A stretch of DNA of 64,000 bases, from contig NC_092637.1 in assembly GCF_039555335.1 (NCBI RefSeq), positions 40,512,526 through 40,576,525 of the forward strand. Reading direction: 5' to 3'. The translations under genes were made by a program, and so were the position numbers. Every line of letters begins with the position of its first letter. Position 1 is the stretch's first letter. Shown in pieces: positions 1 through 12,493 of the stretch. The notes under the pieces are model-generated. The model did no database searches. It saw only the letters and a program-made list of their open reading frames with translations, and was not told where the DNA came from. The stretch comes from Amphiura filiformis. Lineage: Eukaryota > Echinodermata > Ophiuroidea > Amphilepidida > Amphiuridae.

Positions 1-240
1 ACATCACATGGATACCGATGTGAACATAGGCTTAAGTCATCTTGGCATGAGCTCAGCTAGTTTGGAGGCAAATAGAAAATAATGGTAACTATTGTATTGT
101 ACACATGGTAAAAGCACTGAATCAATATTGTAAAATAATGATGGTAATAATGGTAGTGAATTTGGATGATGTGCATTATAAGTCTGCTTACAAATCATGA
201 GTTTTGAACTTTCTGCAATGCCAATTAACACATCTTAAAC

Positions 241-745
241 ACTTCTTAGGCGGTCATTTTGGACGCCATCTTATATTTTGGCTTTATATCTAGGTATTGA
301 AATCCTTCTAGTACATTTTGAATATATCCATTGTACCTCAAACCTATGTGAGATATTTTGTATATGTATTTAACAAGTCTGGTTGAAAACTAATTTTACT
401 TTACGCCATATTGGAATTTGGCTACTTAGGATCATTGAAACCTCTTGTAAATGTTTTTAAAACATTCCTTGTACCTCAAAATATATATTTAGATGCTTTG
501 TTTGTGATTTTAACATGTCTGGGTGCAAAGTTATGATAAAAACTGAAAATGGTGGCCATTTTGGACGCCATCTTGGATTTTGGCTACTTAGGATCATTGA
601 AACCTCTTGCAAATGTTTTTAAAACATTCCTTGTACCTCAAAACATTATATTTAGATGCTTTGTTTGTGATTTTAACATGTCTGGGGGCAAAATTATGAT
701 AAAAACTGAAAATGGCGGCCATTTTGGACGCCATCTTGGATTTTG
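241..745. repeat. 163-bp tandem repeat, three units plus a partial fourth
   Basis: The phrase TTGGACGCCATCTTGGATTT recurs at about 561 and 724, and GGCTACTTAGG at 420 and 582, giving a period of 162-163 bp. A more diverged first unit starts near 250. The units contain the self-complementary core AATGGCGGCCATTTT. Short open frames across the array change with the unit boundaries and look non-coding. The same ATGGCGGCCAT core occurs in the subrepeats at 31.7-32.2 kb, so this may be an isolated piece of a related foldback terminus; that link is inference. Confidence 0.8.
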
Positions 746-1668
746 AAGGAAGCACAAGGGGGATTCTCGGGGACTTTTGGAATTTGATTCTATACATATT
801 CCTGGACCTATCCTGAAAAAATCAGCTTGTTATGAGAAATTTTGACCTTTTAATGATATATGAGCTAATACTATTGGCCTAATTATCAGACCTAGAAATT
901 GCACTTACTTGTGTACGTTTCTGAAAGACCACCTGTTGCCTTTAACATAACTTGACATTTGACTGCCGCAGCTATTTGCAACCGACGCGGTAGAAGTAGT
1001 TCTAGCATCGATCGTACCAACTGGCAACACTAAGATCAGTGTTCGAACTACTTCTAGCGTCTGTTACCAATAGAAGTCACTACCTATGAAGTACGGATAA
1101 AGGAAATAGGTGTTGCTGAAACGTAAACAAGTACATGTAATTTCTGGAACAGATACTGAGAACCAATCTACTGAGTTTACTATAATTTTACCGATCCTGA
1201 TGAATCTGTTCAACCATTATATAGCTGCCCTGTAGGCTGTTATATATAATAGATATTTGACAAGTTAACAAATTTGCCGACGCTACCTTCGTGCACTATA
1301 CATTAGGCGGATGCACTGTGTTTAGCGTTAGCTTTGGATAATTAATTATTTTATTATTTTCTCCCCGACTTCATCGGGTGAAAAATCAATATCAATAAAT
1401 ATCTAATGCTAACTTTAAAAAGGGCGCCTCCGCTTAATAAAGGCGACGTTTTAAAGGCGGTGTTTAAAGTAGGGTCGGTCAGGCGATTTTTTTCTCCTGG
1501 AGGCTAAGATTACCATAAAATTTCAACAAAACCAATTCAAAAGATTTTTTGCAGACCTTATTTTCAAAAAATATTCAGCCCAAATTAATATATTTTGCCC
1601 CCTAAACGGTTGATTTTAGCATTTTTTTCCCGTCGCCTAACCGTCGATATTGACATTCCAAAAAACAG
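746..1668. other. Non-coding stretch upstream of the fibrinogen-domain gene
   Basis: No convincing exon is seen. The stretch includes a short inverted pair, TAGAAGTAGTTC near 991 and GAACTACTTCTA near 1044, about 40 bp apart. Earlier exons of the downstream gene (signal peptide, N-terminal region) are expected either here or before the window, but none could be supported. Confidence 0.5.
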
Positions 1669-3851
1669 AAACATGTGGACAAGTGACGGTACCGGAGCCT
1701 CAAGACTGCTATGACCTGTTACAACAAGGCCACACCAAAAGTGGCAAATATACCATCTACCCATTTGGCAATGACGGGCCTCTCCTTGTATATTGTGATA
1801 TGGAATCCGACGGAGGGGGTTGGACGGTATGTTTTATGTTTAAGTTGCCTGTCTGTCCGTCTGCTAACCAGTCCTGTATGTGTGTGTCTTTCCCCCGTGA
1901 GGGGGTTTCTTTCGAAAATTTGAACGGGGATGTGCCACGCAGACTTTCGGATGTTGACTTTCTATATACCTACTTGCTGTTTTTGCTACCCATCAGTATA
2001 GCAATCTCTCACAAAAAGCACCCAAATTTGTCAGAATTGGGTGCTTTTAAGAGTATTTTTGCCCAAATACCTAATTGGACGCATTGGTCTTCATGAATAC
2101 CCACCCATCGACATAACAAGATCGCTGAAAAGGTACCCAAAACCGTAGCTCATCCCCGTACACCATCTACCAGGGATCGTTTCTCTTTGCGTGTTTGGCG
2201 GTTTCTCTTCTCGTTATACAGTTTCTCGTTTACTTTTGCTTTAATTTGTTGAATCCGTGGCCACTCTTTCCATCAGGTATTTCAAAAACGAGAAGACGAT
2301 TCCGTTGATTTCTATCGTGACTGGGATGAATACCGTGAAGGCTTTGGTTATATAGGTAGCGACTATTGGCTCGGCAACAAATATATCTTTCTGATTACCA
2401 ACCAGGAACGTTATGAGCTGCGTGTAGATCTGGAAGACTTTGCAGGAGAGACCAGATATGCTAAATATGATCACTTCCGGGTCAGCGATGAGGCCACGAA
2501 CTACAAGCTGTCCTTAGGAACTTACAGTGGTACAGCAGGTAAGGAACTACAGAGAACTGAAAAACAGGGAAAAGCAACATTTTTGTTTCGTAATACAAGG
2601 TGTACCTTCTACATTTGCCAATATTTATTTAAACTAACTTGCCTTTACTCTGGGGACGGCAAATCACAAATTAAAACTCGATATTTTCATAATTATACTG
2701 ACCAACCAAGCACCCAAGGCATAAGACGATGAATACAAAGCGCACGAACAACGTTTTAGCGCATGCTTGGGCGCCCTGTCGAGGATCCTTCATGAGAGAG
2801 TGCCATTAATTTGTCAACAGTGTACATCGGTTATATTTATAAATGCGCTTTTATAAATACGCATGTGAGTCATGGGCACGACATACCAAGACCAGCAAGC
2901 TTGCAAATCCTCATGCATTGACCACTATACAGAGAAGGATAGGAACTCTGTAGTTAAATATCATCATATTTAATTATCAATTGACTAGCAAAATTAGTAC
3001 ACATGGGGGGGGGGGGGGGGTCCGAATTTGTAATATGTTATCAAAAACAACATTTTGAAAGTATTTGATGTCGGACAAAATATTTAACGACGGAAACGTT
3101 TACAACATAGTCATAAAGTTAAACAAAATAGATCATTTTGCAGCACAGTAATCTCATGTTGTTCCGCCTTTGCATTCAAATAATCAACTGTATAGAAGAT
3201 CACCCGCTATGTAGAAGGTCACTCCGAGATTTACTGCCTACAAGCTGTTATGGCAGCGCGGAGGCGTATATAAGCGCATTTATAAATATAACCGAAGTAT
3301 ACTGGTCAAGAAAAATCTGTATTACTGGAAGTTTTTCAATGTATTAAAGGTTTTGCTATGCCCATTATTACAGGTGATACTCTAAATGCCTCTGATTGGT
3401 CAATAACGATATCTTTACTTTAATCACCAATCAGAACGGAGCTTTGTAAATAATTCACCCCAATTTTTTTGCATGGTGAAATTATTCTAACAATGTTGCT
3501 GATTGGTCCAATTGATAATGAAAACTTCTTTTTGGCGAATCGGCAGGTAGTTCTCATGGTGTTAAAAGTTTTGCTATGCCCATCTTTACAGGTGATTCAA
3601 TGACAACTTACCATGCTGGTATGGCTTTCACAACCAAGGATCGTGATAACGACCAACACAGCACTGATAATTGTGCGGTTGTAATCACAAGCGCTTGGTG
3701 GTATAAGGATTGCTTCCGTGTCGATTTAAATGCACAGTACCTTCATGGCGCACACGATCAAAATTGGCGAGGTGTGATCTGGGATGCATGGAAGGGTCAC
3801 CAGTACTCTTTGAGACGTACAGAAATGAAGATACGACCACATGGAATATGA
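1669..3851 (+). CDS. Fibrinogen C-terminal domain (FReD) protein, three 3'-terminal exons
   Basis: Three exons join cleanly: 1669-1826, 2277-2538 and 3592-3851. Donors are GTATGT at 1827 and GTAAGG at 2539; acceptors are TTTCCATCAG before 2277 and CTTTACAG before 3592. The junctions are phase 0 and phase 1, and the last exon ends in TGA. The product of about 226 residues covers a whole FReD: DCYDLL and [10 protein letters not shown] in exon 1, DFYRDW and DYWLGN in exon 2, and in exon 3 the calcium-loop-like DRDND, the paired-cysteine stretch NCAVV-to-WWYKDC and a terminal MKIRP. Family knowledge (ficolins, angiopoietins, tenascins, invertebrate FREPs) implies a secreted protein binding glycans or cell-surface ligands, often in immunity. 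No signal peptide or N-terminal oligomerisation region is visible: the first exon has no ATG, so the gene must start further upstream. The exact class cannot be named. No nearby poly(A) signal is clear; an AATAAA lies at 4599. Confidence 0.85.
2539..3591 (+). other. Second intron of the FReD gene, with poly-G run and duplicated 3' splice site
   Basis: This 1,053-bp intron has a 17-18 base G run at about 3003-3020. It also has a 38-bp near-copy of the true intron end: 3345-3382 repeats 3561-3598, both reading TTTTGCTATGCCCAT followed by a TTACAG acceptor and GTGAT. The upstream copy is a decoy acceptor. Splicing there would read only about 15 codons before a stop. It was probably made by a local duplication of the intron-exon border. 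Confidence 0.65.
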
Positions 3852-4238
3852 GTCAGAGTCATTTATACTGCATTTTTTACAACTTGGGAATAGAAACCCA
3901 ATGATATTTTGTATATATATTTTAAATAACAATACCTTACACAATATTGATTATGTAATTTGCTTGACTCGAGAGAAAACTAAATATTCTTGCATTCTTG
4001 CCACATATGGAAATGAAGTGACACAAAAACTCCCATAAAGCGGATGACCCATGATAATTTAAAGGAACATTCACATAAGAGTCAAAAGGTTATTAAAGGT
4101 CATTTAAAAAAAAACACGATGAGAGACTCATTTACCATTGAAATCATACACATGACCAACATTTCTAATCGCATTGGATAAACCCACTGGACATTTCCTA
4201 TACAACTATTCCTAAGGGGTACAAACATGCGCAACAAG
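3852..4238. other. 3' flank of the FReD gene, no gene seen
   Basis: AT-rich sequence with no supported exon or recognisable repeat. The start probably includes the 3' UTR of the FReD transcript. Confidence 0.4.
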
Positions 4239-4513
4239 AAAGCTTATGCAATATTAAACAGTAGTCCCATGTTTCTGATGGTATAAAAATCTAAACTTCG
4301 GTGTGAGGATGTGCCCTTTAATATGCACATTTGATGACAACACACAACACTTGCCCTAAACATCACAAGATTGATAGAAATTGATTAGGGATTTTTTTTT
4401 TTTCGACATTGTTCGCGTCATCAAATGTGCATATTAAAGTGGCACAGCCTCGCCACCAAGTTGAGATTTTAATACCATCAGAAACCTGAGACTACTGTAC
4501 ATTGCATAAGCTT
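4239..4513. repeat. Imperfect hairpin (foldback/MITE-like), arms about 100 bp
   Basis: The left arm, about 4239-4340, is the inverse complement of the right arm, about 4415-4513. Both hold AAGCTTATGCAAT, GTTTCTGATGGTAT, AAAATCT and TTTAATATGCACATTTGATG. The loop is about 75 bp and contains a T run. There is no coding potential. It resembles a non-autonomous hairpin element; no target-site duplication could be assigned. Confidence 0.75.
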
Positions 4514-5524
4514 TGTCATAGATTCGGTAATTTGACAAACATCACAAGCATTCCAAAATTGATGAAAATTGATATTGTTTCTACGAAAAGTTGAATCCAA
4601 TAAACACAAATGAAAACCGGTAATTACTAAAGAAAATGTGTGATACTAAGTTTTTAACTTTCACGAATGCTCGAACTAACCAAGGAACGAACCAACGAAC
4701 AACGAAGAGACATGGCGATTTAATGAGCTTTCAATCGCAGCTAAAAATTGGGTATTTCGACAGGATATTTGCTAACAACGTACATGTACTTTAGGCTGAT
4801 GAACATATTTCATGAGGAAGCTATTGCTTATTACAAAGGACGGTGGAATATGATTCGTTTTTAGAGAGGGTGCTGTTGAATTATTCTAGCTCACTGTAAA
4901 CAGATTCGCTGTGTTCCACCGACACACCGACTTGCTTTGAGACACACCGTATCTCAAAGCTATGGAGTTTTCAACAGAAACATGAATTTGCGAAAACAAA
5001 AAATTGCCTATTTTTGAGCTACAGTGTTTTGTCATAAAAATAAAAGAAAAATAATTGAGAAACAGATGAGTAAGATTGACGGAACCGCGATTTCGGGGTG
5101 GGGGTGAAATTGAGGGGCATCTCAAATATGGCAATTTTGGTTCCTGGGGCAAAGTTCTTTTCTTTGATTGGGTCAAATGCTCTCATACATCTCCCTGTCA
5201 AAATCAATGCGGGCCACTAAAACGATGGCCTGCTGGCCCGTGAAATTAGGTCACCAAAGTGCGTAGGACAGACTCTATACCGACTTTAATTAATCCATGG
5301 CATTATCTGTTGTTAATATGCGAGTCTGAATCCTATAAAAATGGCAACATGTGAACCATTGTAACATTAACATTACAATTCGAGTTCGGGTCAATGAAAA
5401 TGGATGAGGACCCGTAGATTTCAAACTCAAGGGCCCCAATGGCTTATTTCCAGCATTGCGTATGTACGTCTTCCTTACCTTACTCACTACACGAAATTGA
5501 ATTTATACTCCAAAGATGAGCGAC
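4514..5524. other. Non-coding stretch
   Basis: No exon, RNA gene or repeat could be supported in this kilobase. Short open frames on the minus strand around 4886-5207 have no recognisable composition or motif. Confidence 0.4.
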
Positions 5525-5901
5525 TTAAGGTTAACAAACTATTTTAAACTGTTCCTATTTTGTAGTTCACAGCATCTTGCGAATGGTAGTGAGCGTTGGC
5601 AAAGATTGCATTGATCATTTCATAGCGACTATGTAGAAGAATTCAAATATCGCAGATATATTTTTGTATATAGGTCCTGTGGTTCTTGAGTTATGTTGTC
5701 AAGATGGCTGAAACCACAACACATTTGTAAACCGTACATAACTCATTCACAACAACAAAACAAGCAAGTTTTCAAAGTATTTGATTTGTAGAATGAACTT
5801 TTGCCAAACTTCAAAGTGTTATTTTTCAATTACATATTGATTTAGATCATGAAAGTCATTTTTTTGGCTGCTTCGACCAACAATACATAGTCTACCCGTA
5901 A
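5525..5901 (+). repeat. TTAA-bounded dispersed repeat, copy 1 of 3
   Basis: About 375 bp, shared with 28943-29314 and 42345-42715. All begin TTAAGGTTA and end with CTACCC followed by TTAA or a one-base variant. Shared inner phrases include TAGTTCACAGCATCTT, GAATGGTAGTGAGC and GTTCTTGAGTTA. This copy is the most diverged (end reads CTACCCGTAA). It is non-coding. Short inverted ends (GGTTA/GGGTA) inside TTAA suggest a non-autonomous DNA element with TTAA target preference; that class is inference. Confidence 0.75.
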
Positions 5902-6970
5902 CAAAGCTTAATCCTTTAGCGTTTACTTAAGAAAAGTAATATCAGCCGCTACCCACTTGCGATTGAAGTATAAAATCAGCTTGTATTGGGTGTGACTATT
6001 ATTATTGAATTATATCGTTAATATCTAGATTTCTATTATTGTAAGAGTGTTACCGCTTCCATATCACTACGAGAGCTGGCATCGACTACTGGTCTTGTCG
6101 TATCGTCTGTATAGTATTCAAAACGATTAGTTTCCTACGATCATATCGCCAATTATATTATTTTATGTTTCAGTATTGGATATTGAATTTCAAACTTTAC
6201 GGTATCAGAGGTTTGAGAAACATTAAAAATATTAAGGTGTTTTTGGTTAAGGTATTGGTTGGTGTCAGGGTGCGGTAGATAAAGGTATTCTAAAGGTATT
6301 CCACGTGCTTGATTGCAAATCACCAAGTGTCATTTAGACCTTGGTGCGGCTATGAGAACATTTATTGAGTTTGAACAAGCGCGCATTGAGAAAAACATCG
6401 ATATCATCAACGACACATGTAGTGAGAGGGAATGAAACAGGAGGATTGCTGAGTTATTTGGAAATCTTTGCTTGCAAATTAACGAACAGCGTGCCCGTGA
6501 GAGAGATCGGTATCAGAGACAACAAAATCAGTGATAGGTGAGAGAAGGAAAGAAAGGTTCTGGCCTGCTGTGGGTAGGATAATCTTTTTGCTGATGAAAG
6601 GATAGGCATATTGCTGCTGGGGAAAAGATTATCTTCCTACCGAGGAGCAAGAAATAACAACTCCGTTCCTGCTCTTGCACATACGCGTAACTCTTGCATC
6701 AGTTGGTAAGTTTTCACATTTATCAAACCTTTATACTCTTTTTAAATTTTTACCCGTATTAAATTTTAGCCAAAGATTAAAAGCAATATTGTATCATTTC
6801 CATAAAAAATATAATTGCATTTCTTTTCCACAAAATGATAGTTTAGTGTCCTATATTTCCCATTTTAATTTTGACCAAAACAGATAAGAGCAAACAAAGA
6901 AAATAGAGAAAATAGCAATTTAGTTCCAACTCATAAATCGCCAACGCGTGTCACATTGTCGATCGTGACT
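5902..6970. other. Non-coding stretch with a short hairpin
   Basis: A short inverted repeat lies at about 6566-6645: GGTAGGATAATCTTTT and its near complement AAAAGATTATCTTCCTACC. Some codon-like A-rich text around 6355-6530 has stops in every frame. It may be a decayed coding fragment, but no family is recognised. Confidence 0.4.
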
Positions 6971-7300
6971 GAAGTCAGTCCTTTTGGTGTGTTATGACCT
7001 GGTGTGTTATGTAAGTAGATTGTTATTTACATTTCGTACCTTTTGGACTAATATTACGATCGTAAAAATCAAACGTCACCACTACAGCAGCTAAAGCCAT
7101 GATTTGTGCCAGGCAGTTTATTTATTGTGTGAAGTCGGTCCTTTTGGTGTGTTATGACCTTTGGGCACGCCATGTACATAGATTGTTATTTACATTTCGT
7201 ACCTTTCGGACTAATATTACGATCGTAAAAATCAAACGTCACCACTACAGCACCTAAAGCCATGATTTGTGCGAGGCAGTTTATTTTATTGTGTGATAAT
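6971..7300. repeat. 160-bp tandem duplication
   Basis: CTTTTGGTGTGTTATGACC starts at 6981 and again at 7141, and the copies stay in register through ACGATCGTAAAAATCAAACG and GCCATGATTTGTGC. The copies are highly similar with a few substitutions and small indels. No coding capacity is evident. Confidence 0.85.
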
Positions 7301-7614
7301 CAGAAATTTAAAACAAAAACAAACATCGGGGAGTCTTCCTTTAGCAGCAAATGCTACAACATGGCTTTAATCTGGCAATATTACATTTCTCTAAGGAACC
7401 CAGCTTGTAAATATATCATTTTACTTAAGAATGCATTATGTATAATATCTTCGATATGGGTCTATATTAATTCTATTAAACCACCTTTATGTTTGCTTAA
7501 TATCCCTCCCCGGCCCGGATCATCGTTACCCACTGTGCCAAACCCAGCTTTCGGTAGCCATGTGTTAGTATACAAATATAGACTGCTCATGGAGGACATG
7601 GTGAGAACATTTTT

Positions 7615-7780
7615 TCCCAAGGTGATCTTGAGACCATGGGCGTAATATTTCCCCGAGACCTCTCTCAAGATCACCAAGGGTGGTGGTGAGATGGGAGATG
7701 GTGAGATAGCTGAGGATGGAACTGTTCCACCAGGTGATCTTGAGACCATGTGTCTATTATTTCCCCGAGACCGTTAAGGG
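7615..7780. repeat. Duplicated 40-bp segment with inverted ends
   Basis: GGTGATCTTGAGACCATG followed by TATTTCCCCGAGACC occurs near 7620 and again near 7733. After the first copy, TCTCAAGATCACC at about 7661 is the complement of GGTGATCTTGAGA, so the first copy can also fold into a hairpin. This looks like part of a decayed element; the family is unknown. Confidence 0.6.
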
Positions 7781-8331
7781 ATCTAGAATGAGCGTTTATG
7801 GCGTTTCGACAGTATTTTTTGTGGGACATGAGAGCACCTCAGACGTATCGAATTGCATTCTGAATACGAAGCATGGCTTTCTGATATCAAATAATTTAAA
7901 TTTTTTGAAAATCACGATATAATACAAATTTTATGACTGTTTATAATGCATCATTGCCAAGTGTGACATTACGACTGTAGCAGAGACTGATTTTGTTTTG
8001 GCGACGCCAACACCGTGTCCACCGAGCCGGTGAAAACAAAATTGACTACTTTATTTTGGGGCATGATTAAAAAATAGAGGCCCACGGGGATCTAAGAACA
8101 TTGACTATGCCCCTCGACTTCGTATCGGGGCATGCTCATGTTTTTGAGATCACATTGGGCCTATAATTTAAATCATGCCCCTCATAGCAGTCAATATTTG
8201 TATACTATATATTACCAGATGGTAGAAAAATATATATGAGGTGTGTAATGTATTCTAACTGAGCAGCCAGTATGCGAAATAATTGCGTCCTGATTTGGAA
8301 ACCCTCATAACATATTATTGCACAAACATGT
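7781..8331. repeat. Non-coding stretch with a hairpin at 8058-8182
   Basis: Arms of about 35 bp (8058-8094 and 8148-8182) both read GGGGCATGATT, then an A/T-rich segment, then AGGCCCA and GATCT on opposite strands. The loop carries further copies of GGGGCATG/CATGCCCC. The rest of the stretch has no supported feature. Confidence 0.6.
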
Positions 8332-8794
8332 TGTTAGTGCCATTTCCTCAAGTGTTTCATAATTATTGGATTGAGTAGATTAATTGATATTTTTAGGAAT
8401 CCGATGGCATTGAGTCAGCCTTCCCACTGCAATCTGTGATGTACGCCCTCAGTGGTGGTGAGCATACATGTTTTGGAGTGACATGGAGTGATATTTTTGT
8501 GTGCAATGGGGTTGCGGATTCCCTCGGAAGCCTAAAGTTTTTTGTACATCATCATATCGTTAAATCAAGTTTAAAGTCGTCGTTTGAGTTACTTTTATAT
8601 AAAGGAGCAAGAACATAGATCCAAGTTTCATCTGAGAGTGTTATTGGCGTCTGTGGTGAGTGTATTACTCATAATTAAGGCTCAAATCAGGAAGGTAATT
8701 CATCGATATCAGTGACGAGTGGTGATCGTAACAAGCTTCGGTAGCCAGGAATTCGACAGCCATGGTATGGGACATCGTAGTTTTATCCCCAACA
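8332..8794 (+). repeat. 5' LTR of the BEL/Pao element
   Basis: 463 bp, TG...CA ends, with the same length and apparently the same sequence as the 3' LTR. It contains a TATA-like TATATAAAG at about 8596-8604, a plausible core promoter. A short open frame inside it recurs in the other LTR simply because the LTRs are copies; it is not treated as a gene. Confidence 0.93.
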
Positions 8795-9034
8795 TTTTAG
8801 TACAAAAAACTGTTATAGGATGCTCGAAGATATTCAACAAGAAGCTATAAGCTATAAGGCAACTGAGTATCAGATTAGATTTAATTTTGAAGCACACCAA
8901 GTGAAATTAGAGCAATTTTAGAACTTCGTGTCATTTTGTCACGTATGTGTCACGCAGCATGAAGCTGCCCACGTTGTGATTAAGGTCACAGGTCATGTAG
9001 TACGCAAGCCAGACGGTACCAGACTCGATTTGCT

Positions 9035-12000
9035 GTGGTAACATCATCTGAATTAATTTACAAAATAAAGGACTCGTCAACAAAAGCAAGAGTCAAAATG
9101 GCAACAAATAGGAGCTCAAAAGGCTCAAAGAGCACATTTTCCAGATCAATAAAAAGCAGAGCAATAAGTATGGAAAGTGCTATTATTGCTGCAGCTACCC
9201 GGAAAGCAGAAATGGAAGCTAGAGAGGAAGCATTACAAAAAAGGTTAGCACTTGAGATGGAAGAATACAAGCTGCAGGAGATAATTCAAAGACATGAAGA
9301 GGGTATAAGACTCAAGATGAAAGAATTAGAACAGCAACGTCAGGTATTGGAGTTGCGTACAGAAATAAACGTGGAAAACGCCAAATTATTTGCATTGGAG
9401 AAATATGAAACTGAGGACAAACGTAGTAGTTCTCTAGAAGAATCACTGGATGAGGGTAAGAAATCCAAGGACTTGGTACAAGAATGGTTGGATTGTAACC
9501 GCAGTGAAAACAATACAGCACCTAGCCCTACGCTCACGAAGAAAGAGGTAAAAGTTGAAATACACCAACCACCCCAGCCAGGTCAACAACTTGAAAATCC
9601 AGTACGGTCAGCACCACCCAACACTAGGCAAATAACTGACGGTTCAATAACAGACAATGGAAATCATCATGACAATTTAACAACATCATTGCAAGCGAGG
9701 CCCTTTACTGGCAATCAGTATAGTAAAACCAAACAACATATAAATCCAGCACCAAGCAGGCCGGATCTGACAAGAGGTCAACAACAAGGAATTCCAGCAC
9801 CACCGATTGCTACTTCAACACCATTGCAATTGAGGCCTATTTCTGGCAAGCAAGATTGGACAATAGACAGTCAAGTTGACAACAATGTGGTTACCAAGAT
9901 GCTGCTAGAACAACATGTGAGATCTAGCCTTCCAAAACGAACATTGCAGCCGTTTACAAACGACCCCTGCAGTTCACTTCCTTCATAAGGAACTTTGAGT
10001 ACACTATTGAAAACAGAGGAACCAACAGTCAAGATTGTTTACTATTTCTGGAGCAGTTTACCAGAGGAGAAGCCAACAGTTTGGTAAAAAGTTGCTTGCA
10101 GATGAAAGATGATACCGGATATCAAGAGGCTAAAAAGCTGCTTCAGAAGAGATTTGGTAATGTACATCGCATTGCGGAAGCATATCTCTCCAAAATGAGG
10201 GCGTGGCCTAATATCACCAATGAAGACTCATCAGGCTTACAAGAGATGTCCTTGTTTTTGATGGAATGTAAAAATACCATGGAGTCTCTTGGCTATACTA
10301 GTAGGCATGTCCACTAAAAATTGAAGTACTTTTAAATTGATTCAGACCTAACTTATTGGATGGGAATTGATGAAAGAAACATTTTGGCGTTTAAATAATC
10401 TTAATCGGACGTTTCATTCCAGAGATATGGCCTTTCGAGTGTCACGGTTTTATATAGGGCTGCTAGAACATCTTAAAAAGTTAAAGTCCAAAAAGGAATA
10501 CTAACAGAAAATGCAACTTTAAGGTACTTTTTCTTAATGTATTTATTAACTATCTGATCTGGAACATTATATTTGCTTATAACAACATGAAAATAAGATC
10601 ATCCTGAAAATTTTATCGATTTTGTTGACATACAACAAAAATATAAGACCTCAAAACCCATGGTTTGTTTGGTGAAACCTCAAGCATGATCATAGATGGC
10701 CGCCATGGAAAATATCTCCATAGAGGAGATGAACAATAAGTGCATTATTTCAAATGAAAAGCGGTAGTCTTAAACATTGTTCAATCTTTTAAGGTCAGCA
10801 CATTTTATCTTCAAAAATTATTATATTTCATCATGGCATAAGTTTGGTAACATTAATCACTACCAATTTTGAGAAATTTGCTCCAACTCAAAGGTTATCT
10901 TTACTACATTGAGCAATACTGTGTGTGCATGGAAGACATGATGGTCCCCGGTTTTTATACTCCCTATGAAATGGACATGGTAGTGAGAAGTGCACGGGGA
11001 AGTGCATGATTTGAGATGGGCCGCGGTAGGCTTAAACATTCTTAAATTTCTTAACATCCTACACATTTTGTCTTCATAAATAGTTAAATTTTATGAGTAT
11101 GTAAGTTTGCTTGTCTGATTCACTCCAAATTCGGAGATAATTGCGTTTGAACACCTGATGCACGGAATGGTGTCACTTCAACCTGTTGTAGTTCTCATCT
11201 CATTAAATTTTTCATTAAAAAAGTTGATCTCTTCATGCAGGAAGGTCCTCTCTATTTACTGACCAAACAGGAAAAAGTTTGGTTAATGTTTTCTGGTGGA
11301 ATCAGGAATTTCTTGAAACACCCTGATATAGGCCTACATTTGGATCAAAACAAGTATGTACGCCATTTGACAGGCCTGGGATTTCTTGTATCGATCAGTT
11401 TCTCCATAGACAATACGTGTGAGAGCACGCACACAGTAAATGAAAAATCGTTCTAGTGGAAACTGTATTGAGAGTGGGCATCCCTAATACTAGTGAGCTG
11501 CACAGCACTGCGAATATTAGACTGCTTGTTGGCAAACTTCCTTACAAGATGAAGGACAGATGGCGTCAAAGAGTAGACTATATTGAAGAAGATGTGGGTC
11601 GTCCGGTTAGGTTTGAGGATTTTTCCCTCTTTGTTGAGAAACAAGCAAGAATCCAGAACAATGCTGCATTTGGGAAAATAAGTGACAGAGAAGGTAATAA
11701 TAAATATAAAGGTGCAAATAGCAGGCCTAAAGTGAAGAGGAACTTTGCTACAAGTACAGATGAAAGTTTTGCTGCAAATACTGCTGCAGACCAGAAGGCA
11801 GATAAAAAATCCTGCAACTACTGTGAGAAAGAGAACCATAATTTGGACAACTGCTTCAAATTAATGAAGTTACCAGCGGAGCAAAAGCTGAAGTATCTGA
11901 AAGAGCAAGGTATGTGCTTTGGCTGCCTTAAAAAGGCAAAGCACATCAGTAAAGCGTGCACGAATAAATTATCATGCAATAAGTGTAATAAAAATCACCC

Positions 12001-12493
12001 TACAGTGCTTCACCTAGAAAGGCTAGACACAGCATCCAAGAAGCAAGACACAGCACCCAAGGATAAAGAAGAAAAGGTGACAAATGCTGGTGTATGTCAT
12101 TGTCATCATACAGGCGCCGGAGATAATTCATCGCCGTGCATCATTCCTGTAAAAATCAGATCAAGTTCTACAGGAATCACTGTGGAAACTTATGCATACT
12201 TAGACTCGGGTAGCGATGCTACGTTTTGCACTAAGATTTTAAGCCAGCAACTCAATCTTAAAGGAAGGTCTACTACGTTAGATATTCAGACCATGACTGG
12301 AAGCAGGAAGGTCAATAGTAGAATCCTACAGGGACTAGAAATTTATGACATGGACACGAAAAACAGTGTGATGCTGCCAAAGGTATACACCAAGGAGGAA
12401 ATTCCTGCACGTATGGATCATGTTGTCACTCAGGAGCAGATTTCAAGTCTGGCCATATTTAGAGAAAGTGTGTCTAACCAGATTGGAAGATGA
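9035..12493 (+). mobile_element. gag and protease region of the BEL/Pao element
   Basis: The N-terminal part is rich in K, E and Q with long heptad-like runs, consistent with a coiled-coil gag segment. It is followed by a DUF1759-like gag portion, zinc knuckles (CNYC, CFGC and CNKC type cysteine pairs) and an aspartic protease active site YLDSGSD. The region is interrupted by an unrelated insert of about 1.1 kb (listed separately) and is otherwise broken. It is treated as a relic. Confidence 0.8.
10310..11452. mobile_element. Insert of about 1.1 kb inside the gag region of the BEL/Pao element
   Basis: The gag-like composition stops abruptly and returns after about 1.1 kb of AT-rich, non-coding sequence. 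That sequence contains hairpin-prone text and the GATGGCCGCCAT core seen in other repeats of the window. CCACTA occurs at one edge and its complement TAGTGG at the other, so the ends may be short inverted repeats. The family is not recognised. Boundaries are approximate. Confidence 0.55.

Noticed and set aside
3374-3421. An alternative exon of the FReD gene at the duplicated acceptor
   Set aside because: It reads only about 15 codons before a stop and lacks FReD content. It is kept as a decoy splice site, not an exon.
8436-8618. A 60-codon open frame recurring at 18272-18454
   Set aside because: Both copies lie at equivalent places in the two LTRs of one element. The recurrence is explained by LTR identity, not by a conserved gene.
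8795-8815. Primer-binding site directly after the 5' LTR
   Set aside because: The sequence TTTTAGTACAAAAAACTG does not resemble a tRNA 3' end that could be named, so none was called.
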